Positions 28,085 through 37,925 of a stretch of DNA of 64,000 nucleotides are shown here, piece after piece (position 1 is the first letter of the stretch; the number at the start of each line of letters is the position of its first letter). The position numbers were made by a program, and so were the translations under genes. The notes beneath the pieces are model-generated. The model was not told the origin of the DNA and ran no database searches. It saw only the letters and a program-made list of their open reading frames with translations. Origin of the DNA: an uncultured beta proteobacterium (GTDB taxonomy: Bacteria > Pseudomonadota > Gammaproteobacteria > Burkholderiales > Burkholderiaceae_C); the NCBI GenBank assembly GCA_903886275.1, contig CAISLN010000094.1:53118-117117 (forward strand), in the 5' to 3' direction.

Positions 28085-29641
28085 ATGCACCCTTTGCACC
28101 CTTGCACCGATTTTTCCATCACGGCCCACCGCCATGCGCGCAGGGCACTTGTCCTTGGCATGGTGGCCGCGCTGGCTGGCTGTGCCAGCACCGGCCCGTC
28201 TTCTGCAAAAAAAGACCCGCTGCAGCAGATACAGAACGTGGTGGTGATCTATGCCGAGAACCACAGCTTTGACAACATCTACGGCCTGTTTCCCGGCGCC
28301 AATGGCCTGGCCAAGGCCACGCCCGAGCAGAAGCTGCAACTCGACCACGACGGCAAGCCGCTCAAGGAGCTGCTGACCTTTGGCAAAGACGGCAAGCCCG
28401 ACGACGCTTATCCGCGCATGCCCAATGCGCCGTTTCGCATCGATGCCCCGCCGGTCAACCGCGCGCTCACGCAACGCGTGCCCAGCCCCACCCATCTTTT
28501 CTACAACAACCAGGAGCAAATCAACGGTGGCAAGAACAACCGCTTCGCCGCCCTGTCGGAAGTGGGCGGCTGGGTCATGGGCCATTACGACGGCAGCCAG
28601 TTCCGCCTGTGGCAATGGGCCAGGGACTACACCCTGGCCGACAACTTTTTCATGGGCGCATTTGGCGGCTCCTACCTGAACCACCAGTACCTGGTGTGCG
28701 CCTGCGCACCGCGCTTTGACAATGCACCCGAGAGCCTGCGCGCCAAGCTCGATGGCGAGGGCCAGCTGCAAAAGCAAGCCGCTTCGCCCTCGGCCAATGA
28801 GGGCGCGGTGCAATGGGTCAACAGCGGCAAGGTCACGCCGGACGGCTATTCCATCAACACCACCCAGCCGCCCTACCAGCCCAGCGGCGTGCCGCCTGTG
28901 GCCGATGGTGCGCTTGCGTTTGCCAACCCCGCAGGCCATGTACGCAACGGCCATCTGGATATGCCGCTGCCACCACAAACCAGCAAGACGATTGGCGACA
29001 GCCTGTCGGCCAAAGGCGTGGACTGGGCCTGGTACGCCGGTGGCTACCAGCGCGCACTGCAAGACGGCATGCAGGAGCCCGGCGTGAAGCGCAAGGTGAT
29101 CTACAGCGGTGCAGAGGGTGCGCCCAATTTCCAGGCGCACCACCAGCCCTTTAACTACTTTGCGAATTACGCACCCGGCATGCCGGCAAGGGCGCAGCAC
29201 CTGCGCGATGGCGAGGAGTTGTTCAAGGCGATTGACGCCGGCCAGTTGCCGCCCGTGGCCTTTTACAAGCCCGCTGGTGTCCACACCCAGCACCCCAGTT
29301 ATGCCGACATGGCAACGGGCGACAAGCACATTGCCGACCTGCTGGAGCGGCTCAAGGCAAGCCCCCAGTGGCAGCACATGCTGGTCATCGTCACCTATGA
29401 CGAGAACGGCGGCTACTGGGACCATGTGCCGCCGCCCAAGGGCCCCGGCTGGGGTGACCGCTTCGGTCCGGGCACGCGCATTCCGACGCTGCTGATAGGC
29501 CCCATGGTGAAAAAAGGTTTTGTGGACTCCACCGCCTACGACACCGGCTCCATCCTCAAGCTGATCACCGGCCGCTTTGCGCTGGAGCCCTTGGCGGGCG
29601 TGCGCGAGAAGATCGGCGATTTGAGCGCGGCGCTGCAGTAG
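28085..29641 (+). CDS. Phosphoesterase (AcpA/phospholipase C family) lipoprotein
   Basis: 518 residues. Lipoprotein signal with lipobox LAGC after HRHARRALVLGMVAALAGCA. The alkaline-phosphatase-superfamily phosphoesterase motif VVVIYAENHSFDNIYG (near residue 55) carries metal and nucleophile-region residues, and later motifs include FFMGAFGGSYLNHQYLVC, VTYDENGGYWDHV and GPGTRIPTLLIGP. This fits acid phosphatase AcpA or non-haemolytic phospholipase C relatives; which one is undecided. The ATG at 28085 has AGGAG six bases upstream; an earlier in-frame start is unlikely. Confidence 0.87.
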   Translation: MHPLHPCTDFSITAHRHARRALVLGMVAALAGCASTGPSSAKKDPLQQIQNVVVIYAENHSFDNIYGLFPGANGLAKATPEQKLQLDHDGKPLKELLTFGKDGKPDDAYPRMPNAPFRIDAPPVNRALTQRVPSPTHLFYNNQEQINGGKNNRFAALSEVGGWVMGHYDGSQFRLWQWARDYTLADNFFMGAFGGSYLNHQYLVCACAPRFDNAPESLRAKLDGEGQLQKQAASPSANEGAVQWVNSGKVTPDGYSINTTQPPYQPSGVPPVADGALAFANPAGHVRNGHLDMPLPPQTSKTIGDSLSAKGVDWAWYAGGYQRALQDGMQEPGVKRKVIYSGAEGAPNFQAHHQPFNYFANYAPGMPARAQHLRDGEELFKAIDAGQLPPVAFYKPAGVHTQHPSYADMATGDKHIADLLERLKASPQWQHMLVIVTYDENGGYWDHVPPPKGPGWGDRFGPGTRIPTLLIGPMVKKGFVDSTAYDTGSILKLITGRFALEPLAGVREKIGDLSAALQ

Positions 29642-29681
29642 GTCCTGCCACGCGCCTTTGTGTGTGTGGATGTAAGGCGCT

Positions 29682-29710
29682 TTGACACAGGCGGCCGTGC
29701 TTTCTATCCT
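29682..29710 (+). promoter_or_regulatory. Predicted sigma70 promoter of the PA2779-PA2778 pair
   Basis: TTGACA (29682-29687), 17-base spacer, TATCCT (29705-29710). Consensus -35 and four of six in the -10; the ATG of the PA2779-type gene follows 29 bases later. Confidence 0.65.
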
Positions 29711-29739
29711 GTGTTTTTACTTTTGCACCATAGGCCACC

Positions 29740-30123
29740 ATGAACCTCTTCAAACGCTTTACCGCCTGCGCCCTGATCGCCTCCACTGCCCTGCTAGGCT
29801 TGCCGGCGCAGGCCGCTATGGTCAGCAGTGCCGAATCCATGGCCAGCACCGCGCAGTCCGATGCGCGCGCCAAGGTAGCGGCCCTGCTGGCCCGCGAAGA
29901 CGTGCGTGCCGGCCTGGCCGAGCGCGGCCTGAGCGCCGAGCAGGCACAGGATAGGGTGCGTGCCCTGTCGGACGAGGAAGTGGCTTCGCTGGCCGGTCGC
30001 ATCGACCAGGCACCTGCTGGTGGTGACATCCTGGGCATTTTGTTCACGGTGTTCATCGTTTTGCTGGTCACCGATATCCTGGGCCTGACCAAGGTATACC
30101 CCTTCACCCGATCGATTCGATGA
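29740..30123 (+). CDS. PA2779 family membrane protein
   Basis: 127 residues: signal peptide MNLFKRFTACALIASTALLG (cleavage after AQA), a helical linker with ...LAREDVRAGLAERGLSAEQ, and a C-terminal transmembrane helix (about 95-115, GGDILGILFTVFIVLLVTDIL). This matches the small family that always precedes a PA2778-type C39 peptidase in my memory; its role is unknown. The next gene begins in its stop (ATGA). Confidence 0.8.
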   Translation: MNLFKRFTACALIASTALLGLPAQAAMVSSAESMASTAQSDARAKVAALLAREDVRAGLAERGLSAEQAQDRVRALSDEEVASLAGRIDQAPAGGDILGILFTVFIVLLVTDILGLTKVYPFTRSIR

Positions 30124-31070
30124 ATGGCTTAGGCCTGTTGCGCTACACCCCCGCCTTGGCGGGGGTTGTTGTTTGTGCCTTGCTCAGCGCCTGTGCCACG
30201 CCCCAGGTGACGCGGCTGCGCCAGGCCGCGTCCAGCATGGCGCAACAGGCCGAGCTCAAGAGCGTGCCCTTTTTTGCGCAAAAGGAATTTGAGTGCGGCC
30301 CCGCTGCGCTGGCCATGGTGATGGCAGCCTCCGGTGTGGCCGTCACGCCCGATGCCCTGGTGGAGCAGGTCTACCTGCCCGCACGCAAGGGTTCGCTGCA
30401 GGTGGAAATGCTGGCTGCCACGCGCCGGCAGGGCCTGCTCGCCTATGTCCTAAAGCCCGCACTGCAAGACCTGTTGCAGGAGGTGGCGCACGGCCACCCG
30501 GTGCTGGTGTTGCAAAACCTGTCGCTGCCGATCTACCCAGTCTGGCATTACGCGGTGGTGACGGGCTACGACCTGCAGCGCAATACCATCACGCTGCATT
30601 CGGGCGAGACCGAGCGGCTGGAGATGTCGCTGTTCACCTTTGAGCGTGTCTGGGCGCGTGGCAACTACTGGGCCATGCTGGCGCTGGCGCCGCAGCAATT
30701 GCCGGCCACGGCCGATGCGGCCTCATATGCGCGCAGCGTGGCTGCCCTGGAGCGGGACCGGCCGCAGGCCGCAAGCCTGGCCTATGGCACAGCCTTGGCG
30801 CGCTGGCCGCAGCAGGCCCAACTTCTTTTTGGGCTGGGCAATAGCCACTATGCCTTGCAGGACCTGCCGGCAGCCGCGCGGGCCTACCAAGCGGCGCTGG
30901 CCGCGCAGCCCGAGCTGGCCGATGCCTGGAACAACCTGGCGCAGACGCAGCTTGAACGGGGCCAGAAGGACGCGGCGCGCGAGGCCATTGCCCATGCCGT
31001 GGCCCTGGGCGGTGCACGTCTGGCGCAGTACTTGGAGTTGCAGCAACAGATCGGCCTGCCCCAGCGCTGA
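30120..31070 (+). CDS. PA2778 family C39-like cysteine peptidase with TPR
   Basis: 316-residue lipoprotein: lipobox SAC at Cys25. A C39 peptidase-like domain follows, with candidate nucleophile Cys59 (QKEFECGPAALAMVM) and His143 (PVWHYAVVTGYD). From about residue 205 to 310 are TPR-like helices (AQLLFGLGNSHYALQDLPAA, ADAWNNLAQTQLERG). Partner of the PA2779-type protein, co-translated through ATGA. Substrate unknown; it is not beside a peptide ABC exporter, so a bacteriocin role is not supported. Confidence 0.82.
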   Translation: MNGLGLLRYTPALAGVVVCALLSACATPQVTRLRQAASSMAQQAELKSVPFFAQKEFECGPAALAMVMAASGVAVTPDALVEQVYLPARKGSLQVEMLAATRRQGLLAYVLKPALQDLLQEVAHGHPVLVLQNLSLPIYPVWHYAVVTGYDLQRNTITLHSGETERLEMSLFTFERVWARGNYWAMLALAPQQLPATADAASYARSVAALERDRPQAASLAYGTALARWPQQAQLLFGLGNSHYALQDLPAAARAYQAALAAQPELADAWNNLAQTQLERGQKDAAREAIAHAVALGGARLAQYLELQQQIGLPQR

Positions 31071-31118
31071 CAGGCAAGCAGCCGTTCCCGCCCGCGTTGA
31101 ATGGAATGACGACACTTT

Positions 31119-32513
31119 TTAAGCTGTACAGAGCGCGTCCATGGCCTCTACGAACTGCGCTGCTATGGCCTGCTGCTGCACATGCCGCCCCTCTGCAATG
31201 ACGCAGCGCCCCGCCACATAGACATTGCGCACCGGTGCCTTGTCACAGGCAAAGACGGTGGCATCCAGCGCATGGCTGAGGGGCAGGCCCAGCAGACCGG
31301 GCGCCTGTGTGTCGAGCACCAGCAGGTCGGCACGGGCACCGACGCGCAGGCCCCAAGCCCGTTGTCCTGCTGCGCTGCCTCCCGCAGAAAGGGCGGCTTC
31401 AAACAAACGCGCTGCTGTGGCCGGCTGACCCCCTAACGGGTTGGCCGCCACATTGCGTTTTTGCAGCTGCAGGCGCTGGCCATATTCCAGCCAGCGCAGC
31501 TCCTCATTCCATTGGCGGCAGACCTGGCTGTCCGAGCCTATGGCCAGGGGCACGCCCGGTTGCAGCCAGGCGGAAAGATCCGCCAGACCATCGCCCAGAT
31601 TGCCCTCGGTGCTAGGGCAAATCACGATGCCCGCGCCGCAATGGGCCACGGCTTCGATCTCGGAGAGTTGCGCATGGGTGGCATGCACCAACTGCCAGCG
31701 CGCATCGATGGGTAGGGCATCGGTCAGCCATGCAATGGGGCGCATGCCGGTGTGGGCCAGGCAGTCGCGCACTTCCTGCATTTGCTCGGCAATGTGGAGG
31801 TGGATGGGCAGGTCGGCATCGCCCACCTGCTGCAGCAATTGCGCAATGGAAGCCGGGGAGGCGGCGCGCAGCGAGTGGATGGCCACGCCGGCATTCAACA
31901 GCGCGCGACCGGACGATGAAAGGGTGCGCTGCAGCCCGGCAATAAAGTCTGGCGTGCCGGCAAAGCGGCGCTGGTCTTCGCGCAGTGTGGCCTGTGCAAA
32001 GCCGGCGCGCTCATACAGCACCGGCAGCAGCGTGAGGCCCAGGCCTGCAGCCTCGGCGCCATCGGCCACGGCCCAGGCCATGGTGGCGGGATCTGCGTAA
32101 TGCGCACCGCTTTCGCTGTGGTGCAGGTAGTGGAATTCGCAGACCTGGGTGTAGCCACCCTGCAGCATTTCCACATAGAGCTGGGCCGCCACAGCGCGCA
32201 TCTGCTGCGGCGTGATCCGCAGCGCCACGCCATACATGCGCTCGCGCCAGGACCAGAAATCATCGGCATCCGTTGCACGCCTCTCCGACAAGCCGGCAAA
32301 GGCCCTCTGAAAGGCGTGGCTGTGGGCGTTCACCAGACCCGGCAGCACCGGGCCGTTCAACCGCGTGGCGGTTTGCGGTGCGGTGGCCATACCGGCCGTG
32401 ATGCGCGACCAGTGGCCGCTGGCATCCGCTTCCAGACAAACATCCTGCTGCCAGCGACCTTCTACCCAGGCCTGCGCGGCCCAAAAGAGTGGTGGGTTGG
32501 TGGTGGTCGTCAT
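31119..32513 (-). CDS. hutF: Formimidoylglutamate deiminase
   Basis: Deiminates N-formimino-L-glutamate to N-formyl-L-glutamate in the two-step variant of histidine degradation. 464 residues of the amidohydrolase superfamily. VNAHSHAFQRAFAGL carries the first metal ligands, later HLHIAEQMQEV and HATHAQLSEIE, and CPSTEGNLGDGLADL near the substrate site. Last gene of the leftward hutC-D-I-G-F operon, three bases after hutG. Confidence 0.94.
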   Translation of the reverse strand: MTTTTNPPLFWAAQAWVEGRWQQDVCLEADASGHWSRITAGMATAPQTATRLNGPVLPGLVNAHSHAFQRAFAGLSERRATDADDFWSWRERMYGVALRITPQQMRAVAAQLYVEMLQGGYTQVCEFHYLHHSESGAHYADPATMAWAVADGAEAAGLGLTLLPVLYERAGFAQATLREDQRRFAGTPDFIAGLQRTLSSSGRALLNAGVAIHSLRAASPASIAQLLQQVGDADLPIHLHIAEQMQEVRDCLAHTGMRPIAWLTDALPIDARWQLVHATHAQLSEIEAVAHCGAGIVICPSTEGNLGDGLADLSAWLQPGVPLAIGSDSQVCRQWNEELRWLEYGQRLQLQKRNVAANPLGGQPATAARLFEAALSAGGSAAGQRAWGLRVGARADLLVLDTQAPGLLGLPLSHALDATVFACDKAPVRNVYVAGRCVIAEGRHVQQQAIAAQFVEAMDALCTA

Positions 32514-32516
32514 GCC

Positions 32517-33326
32517 TTATTCCGGCTTCCAGGCCAGCATGCTGTTGACCAGGTCTTGCAGCAGCGGGCGCACCTGCTCGGCGCGTTCGGCATCGAGCAC
32601 ATAGGGGGCTTGTTCGTGCATGTAGCAGCGCCAGCACATCTCGAGTTGCACCGCATGCCAGCCCTGACTGGGCCTGCCATAGTGGCGCGTGATGTGGCCG
32701 CCCTTGAAGCGCCCGTCCACCACCTGGCTGAAGTGGCTCTGTGCTGACAGCAACTGCGCGAGTGCGGCGCGCAGGGACGGCGCGCAACTGCGGCCATCCA
32801 CCGTGCCCAGGTTCAGGTCGGGCAACTGGCCCTCAAACAGCCAGGGCAGCTCGGAGTGGATGCTGTGCGCATCGAACAGCAGGGCGCGGCCATGGGTCTG
32901 GTGCAGCCGCCTCAGCTCGGCTTCCAACGCGCCGTGGTAGGGCGCCCAGTAGCGGGCCACGCGGTGCGCGATCTCTGCACCATCGGGCTCCAGGCCTGCG
33001 CGGTACAGCGGCTCGCCGGTGAAGAATCGGGTGGGGCAGAGTTCGGTGTTGTTGGAGCCCGCGTACATGGGCGTGTTTTCGCTGGGGCGGTTGAGGTCGA
33101 TCACATAGCGCGAGTAGCGCGGCACGATCAGGCCAGCGCCGCTGGCACGCACACAGTCGTACAGCGCCTCCAGATGCCAGTCGGTGTCTTCGACCTGCAG
33201 GGCGCGCTCCACCAGGCGGCTCTGCAGCTCATGTGGAATCACGGTGCCCACATGGGGCATGCTGACCAGCAGCGCTCCGCTGCCGGGGTAAAGCGTAAAG
33301 CTATCGGTGTGGATGGGCGGTTTCAC
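32517..33326 (-). CDS. hutG: N-formylglutamate deformylase
   Basis: Releases formate and glutamate from N-formylglutamate. 269 residues of the FGase family: [11 protein letters not shown] near residue 22, [29 protein letters not shown] and [10 protein letters not shown]. Its presence with hutF and absence of hutE/arginase-type hutG fixes the pathway branch. The start overlaps the hutI stop (ATGA). Confidence 0.94.
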   Translation of the reverse strand: MKPPIHTDSFTLYPGSGALLVSMPHVGTVIPHELQSRLVERALQVEDTDWHLEALYDCVRASGAGLIVPRYSRYVIDLNRPSENTPMYAGSNNTELCPTRFFTGEPLYRAGLEPDGAEIAHRVARYWAPYHGALEAELRRLHQTHGRALLFDAHSIHSELPWLFEGQLPDLNLGTVDGRSCAPSLRAALAQLLSAQSHFSQVVDGRFKGGHITRHYGRPSQGWHAVQLEMCWRCYMHEQAPYVLDAERAEQVRPLLQDLVNSMLAWKPE

Positions 33327-34612
33327 AGGATGCGCTCCTGTGCGCCCACGATGACGCGTTGACAGGGATTGTGGCCAAACCAGTAGGCCAGCTCGTTGGG
33401 ATGCTCCACGTCCCAGACGCAGAAGTCGGCGCGTTGACCCGCCGCCAATTGCCCCCGGTCCTTCAGACCCAGGGCCCGGGCCGCATGCACGGTGACGCCT
33501 CGCAGGGCCTCTTCGGGTGTCAGGCGAAACAGGGTGCAGGCCATGTTGAGCATCAGCAGCAGCGACAGGCCCGGCGAGGAGCCCGGGTTGTGGTCGCTGG
33601 CAATGGCCATGGGCACGCCAGCGGCGCGCAGGGTGGCAATGGGCGGCAGTTGCGTGTCGCGCAAAAAGTAATAGGCACCTGGCAGCAGCACGGCCACCGT
33701 GCCGGCACGCGCCATGGCTGCCACGCCGTTGGGGTTCAGGTGCTCCAGATGGTCGCAGGACAGGGCGCCGAATTCGGCCGCCAGCGCCGCCCCCCCCTGG
33801 TCGCTGAGCTGTTCGGCATGCAGCTTGACCGGCAGGCCCAAGCGCCGCGCCGTCTCAAAGACCCGGCGGGTTTGTGCCAGGCTGAAACCGATGTTCTCGC
33901 AAAACGCGTCCACTGCATCGACCAGACCGCGTGCCTGCAGCTCGGGCATCCAGGCGCAAACGGCGTCCACATAGTCGTCGCTGCGGCCCTCGAATTCCGG
34001 CGGCAGTGCGTGGGCGCCCAGAAAGGTGGTGCGCACCGTGATTGCCGCTGGCAGCGCCAAACCTGCTGCTGGGGCGATGTCGTTCTTGCGGCGGTTGGGC
34101 ACAGGACCGAGCAGCAGACTCTTGCCCAACTGGCGCGCCACGGACAGGCAGCGCGCCTCCTGCTCCAGGCTCAGGCCGTAGCCGGACTTGATCTCTAGGG
34201 TGGTCACGCCCTCGGACATCAGCGCCAGCGCGCGTTTGCGGGCGCTGGCCAGCAACTGGGCGTCGGTGGCGGCGCGGGTGGCGGCCACGGTGGAGCGTAT
34301 GCCGCCACCGGCGCGATGGATGGCCTCGTAGCTTTCGCCCTGCAGGCGCATCTCAAACTCGGTGGCGCGCTGCCCGCCATAGACCAGGTGGGTGTGGCAG
34401 TCGATCAGCCCGGGCGTCACCAGCGCGCCGCCCAGGTCATGGGTGTGGGTGATGAAGGGCGCCTGGTCTATCGGCAGGTCGGCCTCGGCGCCTACCCACA
34501 GCAGGGTTTCGCCCTGCGTGAGCATGGCGCCCTGTTCGATCCAGCCCCAGGAGGAACTGCCGGACAGGGTGGCCAGGTTGGCATTGCGCCACAGGGACAG
34601 GGTTTGGGTCAT
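33323..34612 (-). CDS. hutI: Imidazolonepropionase
   Basis: Hydrolyses 4-imidazolone-5-propionate to N-formiminoglutamate. 429 residues, amidohydrolase fold. Metal motif [10 protein letters not shown] near residue 80, [13 protein letters not shown], and [13 protein letters not shown] near the end. The start [10 protein letters not shown] overlaps the hutD stop; longer in-frame start would lie inside hutD and is rejected. Confidence 0.96.
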   Translation of the reverse strand: MTQTLSLWRNANLATLSGSSSWGWIEQGAMLTQGETLLWVGAEADLPIDQAPFITHTHDLGGALVTPGLIDCHTHLVYGGQRATEFEMRLQGESYEAIHRAGGGIRSTVAATRAATDAQLLASARKRALALMSEGVTTLEIKSGYGLSLEQEARCLSVARQLGKSLLLGPVPNRRKNDIAPAAGLALPAAITVRTTFLGAHALPPEFEGRSDDYVDAVCAWMPELQARGLVDAVDAFCENIGFSLAQTRRVFETARRLGLPVKLHAEQLSDQGGAALAAEFGALSCDHLEHLNPNGVAAMARAGTVAVLLPGAYYFLRDTQLPPIATLRAAGVPMAIASDHNPGSSPGLSLLLMLNMACTLFRLTPEEALRGVTVHAARALGLKDRGQLAAGQRADFCVWDVEHPNELAYWFGHNPCQRVIVGAQERIL

Positions 34613-35202
34613 GGGTGTTGCTCCGGGGAAAAGCCAAGCCACCAGGCGCGCAGGGGCTGTGCACCGGTGGGTGTGAACTGCATGGTGCAGGTACCGCCTT
34701 GTGGCAGCCAGAGCAGAGTGTGCGCCGGCAGCTCCAGGCTTTGTGGGTCGCTGCTCCAGACGCCGGGGTGGACGGTGTAGAGGCCGCACATCGCGTGCTC
34801 AGTTAGCCAGGACTCGGCCGACACCCTGTGCATGCAGGCGCTGCCGCCGCGCGCCATCAGGTTGAGGTCCTGCGTGGGCCCGTCCACCAGTTGGCAAAAG
34901 GGCGCCAGGCCACCCTCAAACTGCAGCGGCGCGTGGCCGCTCTCAAGGTGGTGCTTGTGGCCGTCTGCGGTGGGCATGCGCAGCACCACGCCCTTGCCCG
35001 ACAGAACCACAAACCAGCGCTGCACGCCGGCGAAGGCCGAAAAGGGGCCGCTGCTATCGATGTCGGCGCGGCTGATGCGCAACTGCCAGTCAGCGGCGTT
35101 GGGCCACACCAGCAGCTCGCGCGTCTGTCCACCGCCATTGCGCCAGGGCTGCGCGGGCATGTGTTCGGCCTGTATCAACGCAAAAGGCTGGCTGGCCGTC
35201 AT
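34609..35202 (-). CDS. hutD: HutD family cupin protein
   Basis: 197-residue cupin-like protein conserved in hut operons. Known from Pseudomonas HutD as an auxiliary factor that appears to limit the level of hut operon activity. Motifs [16 protein letters not shown] near residue 15 and [24 protein letters not shown] overlap with hutC upstream and with hutI downstream, so translation is chained through the operon. The start [11 protein letters not shown] at 35202 fits. Confidence 0.92.
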   Translation of the reverse strand: MTASQPFALIQAEHMPAQPWRNGGGQTRELLVWPNAADWQLRISRADIDSSGPFSAFAGVQRWFVVLSGKGVVLRMPTADGHKHHLESGHAPLQFEGGLAPFCQLVDGPTQDLNLMARGGSACMHRVSAESWLTEHAMCGLYTVHPGVWSSDPQSLELPAHTLLWLPQGGTCTMQFTPTGAQPLRAWWLGFSPEQHP

Positions 35203-35969
35203 GGCTTGAACTCTCCGGCGATCTGGTAGCGCGTGCCGGGGTGCACCAGGCGCGCCAACGTGATGGGCACACCGCGGTTGATGGTGCGCCGGATCACGAT
35301 CAGGCAGGGGTCCTGCACGCTTATGCCCAAGAGCTGGGCCTCTTGCGCCGTGGCGGTGGCGGCCTCTATGCGGTACTGGGCCTCCCACAGCGGCGCCACC
35401 TTCAGCAGGTATTGCGTGGGTGTGATGGTTTGGAAGTCCACCGCCAGATAGTCGGGTGCGCAGGCCGGGTTCACATAGCGGTCTTCGCATTGCAGGGGCA
35501 CGCCATTTTCGCTGTGCACGATCAGGCTGTGGAAGACCGCGCCGCCCGGCGCCAATCCCAGCTGTGCGGCCAGTTCGGCAGCGGCCACTTCTTGGCGCGA
35601 CAGCACCACCTTGGTGTGGTGGCTGTGGCCGCGCGCCACGATTTCGTCGTGCAGGTCCTGGATGGTCAGGGTGGAGGAGACGCGCGACAGGTGCGCGGCA
35701 AAACTGCCCACGCCCTGCACCCTGGTTACCAGGCCCTCGGCCTGCAGCTCGCGCAGGGCACGCCCCACCGTCATGCGGCTCACCGCAAATTGCTGCACCA
35801 GTTCGGCCTCTGAGGGCATCTGGTCGCCCGGTACCCATTGGCCCTTGGCCAGGCCGGTTTTCAAAAAGTTTTTGACGCGGGCGTAGGGTGCGTGGCTGGC
35901 ATGCGTGGAAAGGGGTGCAGTCGCCAATGCGGCGCGCGCTTTGGCTTTTGGAGGGTGGGTGAAAACCAT
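35199..35969 (-). CDS. hutC: Histidine utilisation repressor, GntR family
   Basis: Represses hut genes; urocanate releases it. 256 residues: GntR winged helix (about 32-95, QMPSEAELVQQFAVSRMTVGRALRELQAEG) and UTRA ligand domain (VHSENGVPLQCEDRYVNP, APLWEAQYRIEA). The ATG at 35969 is chosen; a TTG two codons upstream is possible. It is the first leftward gene, divergent from hutU, with the 34-bp dyad immediately upstream of its start, so it is likely autoregulated. Confidence 0.95.
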   Translation of the reverse strand: MVFTHPPKAKARAALATAPLSTHASHAPYARVKNFLKTGLAKGQWVPGDQMPSEAELVQQFAVSRMTVGRALRELQAEGLVTRVQGVGSFAAHLSRVSSTLTIQDLHDEIVARGHSHHTKVVLSRQEVAAAELAAQLGLAPGGAVFHSLIVHSENGVPLQCEDRYVNPACAPDYLAVDFQTITPTQYLLKVAPLWEAQYRIEAATATAQEAQLLGISVQDPCLIVIRRTINRGVPITLARLVHPGTRYQIAGEFKP

Positions 35970-35976
35970 GCACAAA

Positions 35977-36010
35977 GTGTACTTGCATAGACATGTCTAG
36001 ACAAGTACAC
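35977..36010. promoter_or_regulatory. HutC operator dyad between hutC and hutU
   Basis: Near-perfect 34-bp inverted repeat: outer arms GTGTACTTG and CAAGTACAC, core TAGACATGTCTA (perfect 12-mer); 30 of 34 positions are symmetric. It can be read as two overlapping 16-mers, ACTTGCATAGACATGT and ACATGTCTAGACAAGT, each close to ACTTGT-N4-ACAAGT, like known hut operators. It begins eight bases from the hutC ATG. Confidence 0.85.
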
Positions 36011-36047
36011 TGCGCCCACTTTCAGACCACCCTTCACCGGAGCCGCC

Positions 36048-37751
36048 ATGACCCCCTCGCCCGCACCTGTATCCGCCCAAGCCCACCCGGTGCGCGCCCC
36101 GCGCGGCACGGCTATCACCTGCAAGAACTGGTTGATCGAGGCCGCCTACCGCATGCTGCAAAACAACCTGGACCCGGAGGTGGCCGAGAACCCCGATGCG
36201 CTGGTGGTCTATGGCGGCATTGGCAAGGCGGCGCGCAATTGGGACTGCTATGAAGCCATCCTGAAGGCGCTGGAAAATCTGGGCGAAGAGGAAACCCTGC
36301 TGGTGCAAAGCGGCAAGCCGGTGGGCGTGTTTCGCACCCATGCCGATGCACCGCGCGTGCTGATTGCCAACTCGAACCTGGTGCCCAAGTGGGCCACCTG
36401 GGAGCACTTCCACGAACTGGATAAAAAGGGTTTGATGATGTATGGCCAGATGACGGCCGGCAGCTGGATTTACATCGGCAGCCAGGGCATTGTGCAGGGC
36501 ACCTACGAGACCTTTGTCGAGGCCGGCAGGCAGCACTACCAGGGCAGCTTGGCCGGGCGCTGGATTCTCACCGCCGGTTTGGGCGGCATGGGCGGCGCAC
36601 AACCACTGGCCGCCACCTTTGCAGGTGCCTCCTCGCTGACCATCGAGTGCCAGCAAAGCCGCATCGACTTTCGCCTCAAGACCCGCTATGTGGACGAGCA
36701 GGCCAACGATCTGGACGACGCGCTGATCCGTTTGGCCCAGTACAGCGCCGAGAAGAAAGCCGTGTCGATTGCCCTCTTGGGCAATGCCGCCGACATCCTG
36801 CCCGAACTGGTGAAACGCGTGAAGGCGGGTGCTGCCATCCGCCCCGACATCGTGACCGACCAGACCTCGGCCCATGACCTGGTCAACGGCTATTTGCCCA
36901 GCGGCTGGAGCGTGGAGCAGTGGCACGCCGCGCAGGTCGACGACACGCAACACGCGGCCCTGCGCCTTGCCGCTGCGAAGAGTTGCGCCGTGCATGTGCA
37001 GGCCATGCTGGACTTTCAATCCATGGGCGTGCCCACGGTGGATTACGGCAACAACATCCGCCAGGTGGCACTCGACCAGGGCGTGAAAAACGCCTTTGAC
37101 TTCCCCGGCTTTGTGCCCGCCTATGTGCGCCCGCTGTTTTGCCGTGGCAAGGGGCCGTTTCGTTGGGTGGCGCTGAGCGGCGACCCGGAAGATATCCGCA
37201 AGACCGACGCCAAGATGAAGGAGCTGTTTCCCGAGGACGCGCAGCTGCACCGCTGGCTGGACATGGCGTCCGAGCGCATTGCCTTTCAGGGCCTGCCAGC
37301 GCGCATTTGCTGGATCGGCCTGGGTGAGCGCCACCGCGCCGGTCTGGCCTTTAACGAGATGGTTAAAAGCGGTGAACTGAGCGCCCCCATCGTGATCGGT
37401 CGCGACCATCTGGACAGCGGATCGGTGGCCTCCCCGAACCGCGAGACCGAAGCCATGCAGGACGGCTCGGACGCCGTGAGCGACTGGCCGCTGCTCAACG
37501 CCCTGCTCAATACTGCGGGCGGCGCCACCTGGGTGTCTCTGCACCATGGCGGCGGAGTCGGCATGGGTTACTCGCAGCACAGCGGCGTGGTGATAGTTGC
37601 CGATGGCACGGACGCTGCCGCCAAGCGCCTGGAGCGCGTGCTGTGGAACGACCCCGCCACGGGAGTGATGCGCCACGCCGATGCGGGCTACGACATTGCG
37701 GTGGCCTGCGCCAAGGAGCAGCGCCTGAACCTGCCGATGATGAGGAATTGA
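36048..37751 (+). CDS. hutU: Urocanate hydratase
   Basis: Second step of histidine degradation: hydrates urocanate to imidazolone propionate with tightly bound NAD acting as electrophile. 567 residues. Clear urocanase features: [57 protein letters not shown], and the active-site Cys in [13 protein letters not shown], with [18 protein letters not shown] late. First gene of the rightward transcript behind the HutC operator. Confidence 0.98.
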   Translation: MTPSPAPVSAQAHPVRAPRGTAITCKNWLIEAAYRMLQNNLDPEVAENPDALVVYGGIGKAARNWDCYEAILKALENLGEEETLLVQSGKPVGVFRTHADAPRVLIANSNLVPKWATWEHFHELDKKGLMMYGQMTAGSWIYIGSQGIVQGTYETFVEAGRQHYQGSLAGRWILTAGLGGMGGAQPLAATFAGASSLTIECQQSRIDFRLKTRYVDEQANDLDDALIRLAQYSAEKKAVSIALLGNAADILPELVKRVKAGAAIRPDIVTDQTSAHDLVNGYLPSGWSVEQWHAAQVDDTQHAALRLAAAKSCAVHVQAMLDFQSMGVPTVDYGNNIRQVALDQGVKNAFDFPGFVPAYVRPLFCRGKGPFRWVALSGDPEDIRKTDAKMKELFPEDAQLHRWLDMASERIAFQGLPARICWIGLGERHRAGLAFNEMVKSGELSAPIVIGRDHLDSGSVASPNRETEAMQDGSDAVSDWPLLNALLNTAGGATWVSLHHGGGVGMGYSQHSGVVIVADGTDAAAKRLERVLWNDPATGVMRHADAGYDIAVACAKEQRLNLPMMRN

Positions 37752-37761
37752 AACACCCCTA

Positions 37762-37840
37762 GCGCCTTTGGCGCTTCCCCTCAAGGGGACGAACCCAGCA
37801 GCCTGGCAAAGCCAGTTCTGCGGGTTCCCTGAATGAACTA
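37762..37840. repeat. Triple-hairpin repeat, copy 1
   Basis: Three hairpins in series: GCGCC-ttt-GGCGC (37762-37774), CCCC-tcaa-GGGG (37777-37788), and an outer GAACCC/GGGTTC stem around CTGGC-aaa-GCCAG (37791-37826). It is followed by a tandem copy. Same architecture and the same CTGGCAAAGCCAG core as the element inside hutH. Confidence 0.85.
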
Positions 37841-37900
37841 CCCCTCACGGGGACGAACCCGGTGGCCTGGCAAAGCCAGTTCTGCGGGTTCCATGAACTA
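37841..37900. repeat. Triple-hairpin repeat, copy 2 (tandem, first hairpin missing)
   Basis: Direct repeat of copy 1 from CCCCTCACGGGG to CATGAACTA; differs at a few bases (ggt for agc before the core) and lacks the first hairpin. It ends 25 bases before the hutH start. Confidence 0.85.
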
Positions 37901-37925
37901 GCTACCTCTTATTTGCGAGAACCGT

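Noticed and set aside
34609..35994. 461-codon frame that contains hutD
   Set aside because: The N-terminal two thirds are out-of-frame hutC sequence; the hutD start at 35202 overlapping the hutC stop is the real one.
35997..37784. 595-codon open frame antisense to hutU
   Set aside because: It is longer than hutU but its product is a His/Ala/Gly-rich composition typical of a GC-biased shadow frame, while the sense protein is an unmistakable urocanase.
37762..37900. CRISPR-like array between hutU and hutH
   Set aside because: Only two tandem units with internal hairpins and no spacer-repeat alternation; better explained as palindromic intergenic repeats.
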